Assembly: GCF_001591665.1 (NCBI RefSeq)
Contig: NZ_BCVI01000058.1
Coordinates: forward strand, 27,036-91,035
Reading direction: 5' to 3'
Origin: Neobacillus soli NBRC 102451
GTDB taxonomy: Bacteria > Bacillota > Bacilli > Bacillales > Cytobacillaceae
Length of the DNA: 64,000 bases
Both the position numbers and the translations under genes were made by a program. Numbering within the stretch: the stretch's first letter is position 1; each line of letters opens with the position of its first letter. This document shows, one piece after another, positions 60,816 through 64,000 of this stretch. The notes beneath the pieces are model-generated. The model ran no database searches. It had not been told where the DNA came from and worked only from the letters and a program-made list of their open reading frames with translations.

Positions 60816-61595
60816 ATGGCACTGCTAGAAGTAAAAAATGCCGGAATTCAGTTTGGCGGATTAAAAGCTGTTTCTGGCTTTAATATGGAACTGCATCAAG
60901 GAGAACTTGTCGGTCTTATAGGGCCGAACGGCGCCGGAAAAACGACAAGCTTTAACTTATTAACAGGTGTCTACGTACCAACTGAAGGTGAGATTTTGTT
61001 TAACGGAAAGCGGCTGAACGGCCTGCCTCCCTACAAGGTAACTCAAAGCGGGATCAGCCGTACCTTCCAAAATATTCGCCTGTTCAGTGAATTATCCGTA
61101 ATAGACAATGTAAAAGTAGCCTATCATTCGTTAGCGAAAAACTCTATTTTGAGCTCTATTTTCCGTCTTCCTTCCCATTTTTCAGAGGAAAAGAATATGG
61201 AGAATAAAGCGCTCGAATTTTTGAAAATTTTTAACCTAGACAGTTTAAAGGATGAAAAGGCAAAAAATTTACCATACGGGCAGCAGCGTCGATTAGAAAT
61301 TGCCCGTGCTTTAGCTGCCGGTCCGAAACTATTGCTGCTGGATGAACCGGCAGCCGGGATGAATCCGCAAGAGACCCACGAACTAATGGAACTAATCGCA
61401 TTTATTCGTAAACAGTTTGGGCTAACGATTTTGTTAATTGAACATGATATGCAGCTAGTCATGGGCATCTGTGAACGAATTTATGTACTCGACCATGGCC
61501 AGCTGATTGCAGAAGGAACACCAGATGTAATTCGCAGCCATCCGAAGGTGATTGAGGCCTACTTAGGAGAGGAGGTTCCAAGCGAGCATGCTTAA
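60816..61595 (+). CDS. livG: Branched-chain amino acid ABC ATPase LivG
   Basis: A 259-residue ATPase from the ATG at 60816 (AAAGGAGG ahead): Walker A GPNGAGKTTSFNLL, the LivG-specific FNGKRLNGLPPYKVTQSGISRTFQNIRLF, signature LPYGQQRRLEIARAL, Walker B LLLLDEPAAGMNPQE and H-loop LIEHDMQLVM. Overlaps livF by eight bases. Confidence 0.94.
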   Translation: MALLEVKNAGIQFGGLKAVSGFNMELHQGELVGLIGPNGAGKTTSFNLLTGVYVPTEGEILFNGKRLNGLPPYKVTQSGISRTFQNIRLFSELSVIDNVKVAYHSLAKNSILSSIFRLPSHFSEEKNMENKALEFLKIFNLDSLKDEKAKNLPYGQQRRLEIARALAAGPKLLLLDEPAAGMNPQETHELMELIAFIRKQFGLTILLIEHDMQLVMGICERIYVLDHGQLIAEGTPDVIRSHPKVIEAYLGEEVPSEHA

Positions 61596-62295
61596 AGTCA
61601 ACGATATTAATGTATTTTATGGAAACATTCATGCACTCAAAGGAATTTCATTAGAGGTAAAGGAAGGCGAAATTGTTACCTTAATCGGTGCAAACGGTGC
61701 AGGAAAAAGTACGCTTCTAAAAACCTTATCCGGCCTTCTCAAGCCAAAATCAGGGGCGATTGAATACTTAGGCAAGCCGATTTCCGCTAAGGCCCCTCAG
61801 GCGATTGTAAAAGCCGGAATTTCACACGTCCCAGAAGGACGCCGTGTTTTTTCCAACATGTCAGTAGAGGAAAATTTGGAATTGGGAGCCTATACAAGAA
61901 AGGATGCCAGCGGGGTTCGCAAGGATATGGAAAAAGTGTATGAGCTATTCCCTCGACTTTTGGAACGCCGCAAGCAATTATCCGGTACACTTTCCGGTGG
62001 TGAACAGCAAATGCTGGCAATGGGCCGTGCCATCATGGCCAAGCCAAAGCTGCTGCTCCTCGACGAGCCTTCTATGGGATTGGCACCACTAATGGTAAAA
62101 CAAATTTTTAACATTATCGAGCAGATCAATAAGGACGGAACGACCGTCCTGCTCGTTGAACAAAACGCCAACATGGCATTATCAATTGCCAACCGCGCCT
62201 ATGTCATCGAAACCGGCCGCATCGAAATTTCAGGGACCGCTGCTGAATTGCAGGCAAGTGAAGAAATTAAAAAAGCATATCTCGGGGGACTATAG
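61588..62295 (+). CDS. livF: Branched-chain amino acid ABC ATPase LivF
   Basis: A 235-residue ATPase: Walker A GANGAGKSTLLKTL, VPEGRRVFSNMSVEENLELGAY, signature LSGGEQQMLAMGRAI, Walker B LLLLDEPSMGLAPLM and LLVEQNANMAL. Last gene of livJHMGF; a strong terminator follows 20 bases on. Confidence 0.94.
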   Translation: MLKVNDINVFYGNIHALKGISLEVKEGEIVTLIGANGAGKSTLLKTLSGLLKPKSGAIEYLGKPISAKAPQAIVKAGISHVPEGRRVFSNMSVEENLELGAYTRKDASGVRKDMEKVYELFPRLLERRKQLSGTLSGGEQQMLAMGRAIMAKPKLLLLDEPSMGLAPLMVKQIFNIIEQINKDGTTVLLVEQNANMALSIANRAYVIETGRIEISGTAAELQASEEIKKAYLGGL

Positions 62296-62314
62296 AGACG
62301 GGCGGTTATTTAAC

Positions 62315-62363
62315 AAAAGCAGAGGAGGTTTTTATTCGAATGAATAAACCTCCTCTGCTTTTT
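62315..62363 (+). terminator. Terminator of the liv operon
   Basis: Arms AAAAGCAGAGGAGGTTT (62315-62331) and AAACCTCCTCTGCTTTT (62346-62362) with a T run. Confidence 0.85.
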
Positions 62364-62899
62364 GTATATATAATGATACTTAGATTATGATGGACTAATC
62401 ACTGGCTCTCTGCTAAAGATTAGTCCTTCATACTCTGATAAGGGATTTTCCTTCGTATTTTGGGCCAAGTGCGTCTTATTTTTAGGGCATATACGACACA
62501 TTTTCCGTCACTTACTACACAATTTCAGCCACTTACGACATATTTTCAGAGACTTACGACATTTAGTGGGAATTTTTTAGAAGTTTCGGAAAATCCCGAA
62601 TAACCCTTCTCCCAAACGCATTCGGGGCTCAGGCAACGGATCACTGTTGGCCATCATGGAAAATTTAAATCGGCGGGGTCGGTTCCCCTCCGCTTTTTCT
62701 GCCTAATGTAACAGCTTTGTATATGACTTGATTGGAGATGTCAGGCACCGGAATATGTCTACTATCCACCGCATAAATTAAAAAAAGGTGTCTTAAGCGA
62801 TACGAAAAATGCAGCCTATACATAATCATGCAAAAAGCGGAAAATGGACGGACTCCTATTGATTTTAAGTTCCCCCATTTAACCGTTTGGAGGGAGTTT
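62364..62899. other. Gap with tandem 21-base repeats and repeat-A arm
   Basis: Contains the tandem repeat at 62491-62563 and an isolated GTCAGGCACCGG (about 62740). A frame upstream of the GerPC-like start is an extension without its own ribosome site. Confidence 0.4.
62491..62563. repeat. Tandem 21-bp repeat, about 3.5 units
   Basis: Units ATACGACACATTTTCCGTCAC-type (62491), TTACTACACAATTTCAGCCAC-type (62512), TTACGACATATTTTCAGAGAC-type (62533) and a partial TTACGACATT (62554). The common core is TTACGACA-N-ATTTTCAG-N-CAC. Not in a coding frame. Confidence 0.65.
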
Positions 62900-63283
62900 A
62901 TGTTTAAATTTTTTTCTTTTAAAAAGAAACAGGTCGAAAAAGAAAATAAGATAGACTCTCTTCTTCTCAATAAATTAGATCGAATTATTGAACTGCTTGA
63001 GCAAAAACAAAAGGAGGAGGTTGGAAAAAACATTCAATTTGATCATGTTCAAATTGATTATTTAGAAAACATTATTTTCCGACTAGACAATCTAGAAATC
63101 GACGAGTTGAGCGGAAAACTTATTATTGGAAATAATATTGGAAGCACGGAAGACCTTTCCCACCCTTACATTTTAAAAATGGATAAAGAGAAGGCGAAAC
63201 AAGAAACAATGTCAGAAACTAACGCACCAAGTCAAAAAAAAATAACCAAAACAGCCAAAGGTTATCGTTTCAGTAATCATTGA
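62900..63283 (+). CDS. GerPC-like spore germination protein
   Basis: The protein has 127 residues from the ATG at 62900, three bases after GGAGGGAG; a longer frame starts at 62828 without a ribosome site. An N-terminal basic and coiled-coil stretch (KKKQVEKENKIDSLLLNKLDRIIELLEQKQKEE) leads into IQFDHVQIDYLENIIFRLDNLEIDELSGKLIIGNN, the GerPC pattern of FD-L-x-V-x-x-L-x-G-x-L-x-I-G. GerP proteins let germinants pass through the spore coat. It is convergent with a GerPA/PF-like gene, outside the usual gerPABCDEF order. Confidence 0.6.
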   Translation: MFKFFSFKKKQVEKENKIDSLLLNKLDRIIELLEQKQKEEVGKNIQFDHVQIDYLENIIFRLDNLEIDELSGKLIIGNNIGSTEDLSHPYILKMDKEKAKQETMSETNAPSQKKITKTAKGYRFSNH

Positions 63284-63287
63284 ATTT

Positions 63288-63791
63288 TCATTCTTTTAAA
63301 TTTGCAATCTTGATATCTTGATCTTCCATTATGGCATCTATAAAATCTTGATCATTGTTTGTATTTAAATTATTCAACAAATGATTTTGATTTCCAAATA
63401 TAGCACCTTGTGAAAAATTCACTTTTTCATTGGCGTCCATCCCCGTTACATGAGACTTTCCAAGGAATACAGAGCTATTTTGCTCCATCGTATTGACATT
63501 TACTGACCCAAGCGTGATGCTCGAAGCATCTTCCTTACTCGGATTCTCAAATGAAATATTAATATCACGGTCATCAATGGGAGTATCGATAAAATCAGGA
63601 TCATTTAGAATAGAGATATTTTGAAAAAGAAGATTATACTGACCACTAATCCCCCCAATCACATTATTTTCTTTGCCATGGGTACTCCAGCCGATGGCAT
63701 TATTTTCTTCCCCTATAAAAATACCAGATTGCCTTTGCATAGTTTGGACATTGATATCTCCGATAAAATTAAATTGTGACGAATTTTTCAT
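63288..63791 (-). CDS. Tandem GerPA/GerPF-type spore germination protein
   Basis: The 167-residue protein is made of two GerPA/PF-like units. Unit 1 (about 8-78): IGDINVQTMQRQSGIFIGEENNAIGWSTHGKENNVIGGISGQYN ... DPDFIDTPIDDRDI. Unit 2 (about 91-162): LGSVNVNTMEQNSSVFLGKSHVTGMDANEKVN ... DQDFIDAIMEDQDI. Single-unit family members are about 70 residues, so this is a duplicated, fused form with an extra DxDFID linker in each half. Only five bases separate its stop from that of the convergent GerPC-like gene. Expression in the mother cell late in sporulation is expected for the family. Confidence 0.75.
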   Translation of the reverse strand: MKNSSQFNFIGDINVQTMQRQSGIFIGEENNAIGWSTHGKENNVIGGISGQYNLLFQNISILNDPDFIDTPIDDRDINISFENPSKEDASSITLGSVNVNTMEQNSSVFLGKSHVTGMDANEKVNFSQGAIFGNQNHLLNNLNTNNDQDFIDAIMEDQDIKIANLKE

Positions 63792-64000
63792 ATCCTGATC
63801 ACCACGTTTCCGTTAAGATCTTGTTCATGTATCATTCCTATGCACCTTTCCTTCTATTTAATGTACCTTATGTGTTTGGATTTAGGATGGTGACGATTGC
63901 CTAAGAAATAGCAAAGAAAGGTGTCAAACGCCCAAATCATTGAATAAGCTAATTAAGAAAAGCGCAAGTGCCCTGTTCAGCGTCGTATGGACTGGAGCAC
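63792..64000. repeat. End of window: repeat-like sequence
   Basis: GGTGTCAAACGCCC (about 63920) resembles a repeat-A arm. From 63958, AAAGCGCAAGTGCCCTGTTC and what follows resembles a dispersed repeat I recall from several Bacillus genomes (AAAGCGCAAGCGCCTTG type). The copy is cut by the window end. Confidence 0.4.

Noticed and set aside
62491..62563. Tandem repeats as a CRISPR array
   Set aside because: The 21-base units are adjacent without unique spacers, and no cas gene is present.

Overview
The window is low-GC DNA from an endospore-forming member of the Bacillaceae. Supporting markers are a Bmr-type efflux pump with a MerR-family regulator, a YfiT/BstA-type bacillithiol transferase homologue, a SAM (S-box) riboswitch ahead of yoaDC-like genes, a nadBCA operon, GerP-type germination proteins and AGGAGG ribosome-binding sites. 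Its small dispersed palindromic repeats resemble those of the Bacillus megaterium/firmus/Neobacillus group. No rRNA or tRNA gene was seen.

Layout. 1-6400: a membrane protein tail, GNAT, DinB-fold and isochorismatase-type enzymes, and the divergent bmr/MerR pair. 6400-26200: an accessory island. It carries a winged-helix/PD-(D/E)XK protein, a Nudix hydrolase convergent with a PLD-helicase-DUF3427 protein, an eight-gene operon (12221-17527) that is the most unusual object here, a divergent deoxyribosyltransferase-like gene, a DUF1643 gene, an IS66 element abutting a degraded dnaB-like fragment, a PIN-like DUF4935 protein and a second nuclease-like protein. 26400-39400: ung, an RCC1-repeat gene with a frameshift, VanZ, a DoxX gene under a perfect Rex box, a cueP-like gene with an in-frame TGA at a conserved cysteine, a CoiA-like gene, a Crp/Fnr-MFS divergent pair and a Trm11-like methyltransferase. 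39448-49172: an S-box-controlled operon (yoaD-like, yoaC-like, ribose-type ABC transporter) divergent from a yoaE-like molybdoenzyme. 49173-57115: gene remnants and repeats, a secreted M14 peptidase, PhnA, a second DoxX, nadBCA divergent from a dead nadR, and ogt. 57649-62295: livJHMGF. 62900-63791: two GerP-like genes.

The candidate new system. One tightly packed transcript encodes, in order, a thymidylate-kinase-like enzyme, an acyl-carrier-like protein, an XRE regulator, an ImmA/IrrE metallopeptidase fused to a chagasin (I42) cysteine-protease inhibitor domain, a papain-like protease with no prodomain, a divergent thymidylate-synthase-fold protein, a 4'-phosphopantetheinyl transferase, and a second thymidylate-synthase-fold protein. 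A deoxyribosyltransferase-fold protein is divergently transcribed. The parts imply a modified pyrimidine nucleotide chemistry linked to a carrier protein and to a protease held by its own inhibitor. A conflict (defence or toxin) role or a nucleoside-type metabolite are both possible. I know of no described system with this gene content, but I could not search.

Other second-look items: a possible selenocysteine (or nonsense) codon in cueP with a hairpin placed as a bacterial SECIS would be; loss of the NAD-synthesis repressor beside an intact nad operon; S-box control of a sugar ABC transporter; and several intergenic gaps holding fragments of genes, two of them duplicates of genes elsewhere in the window.
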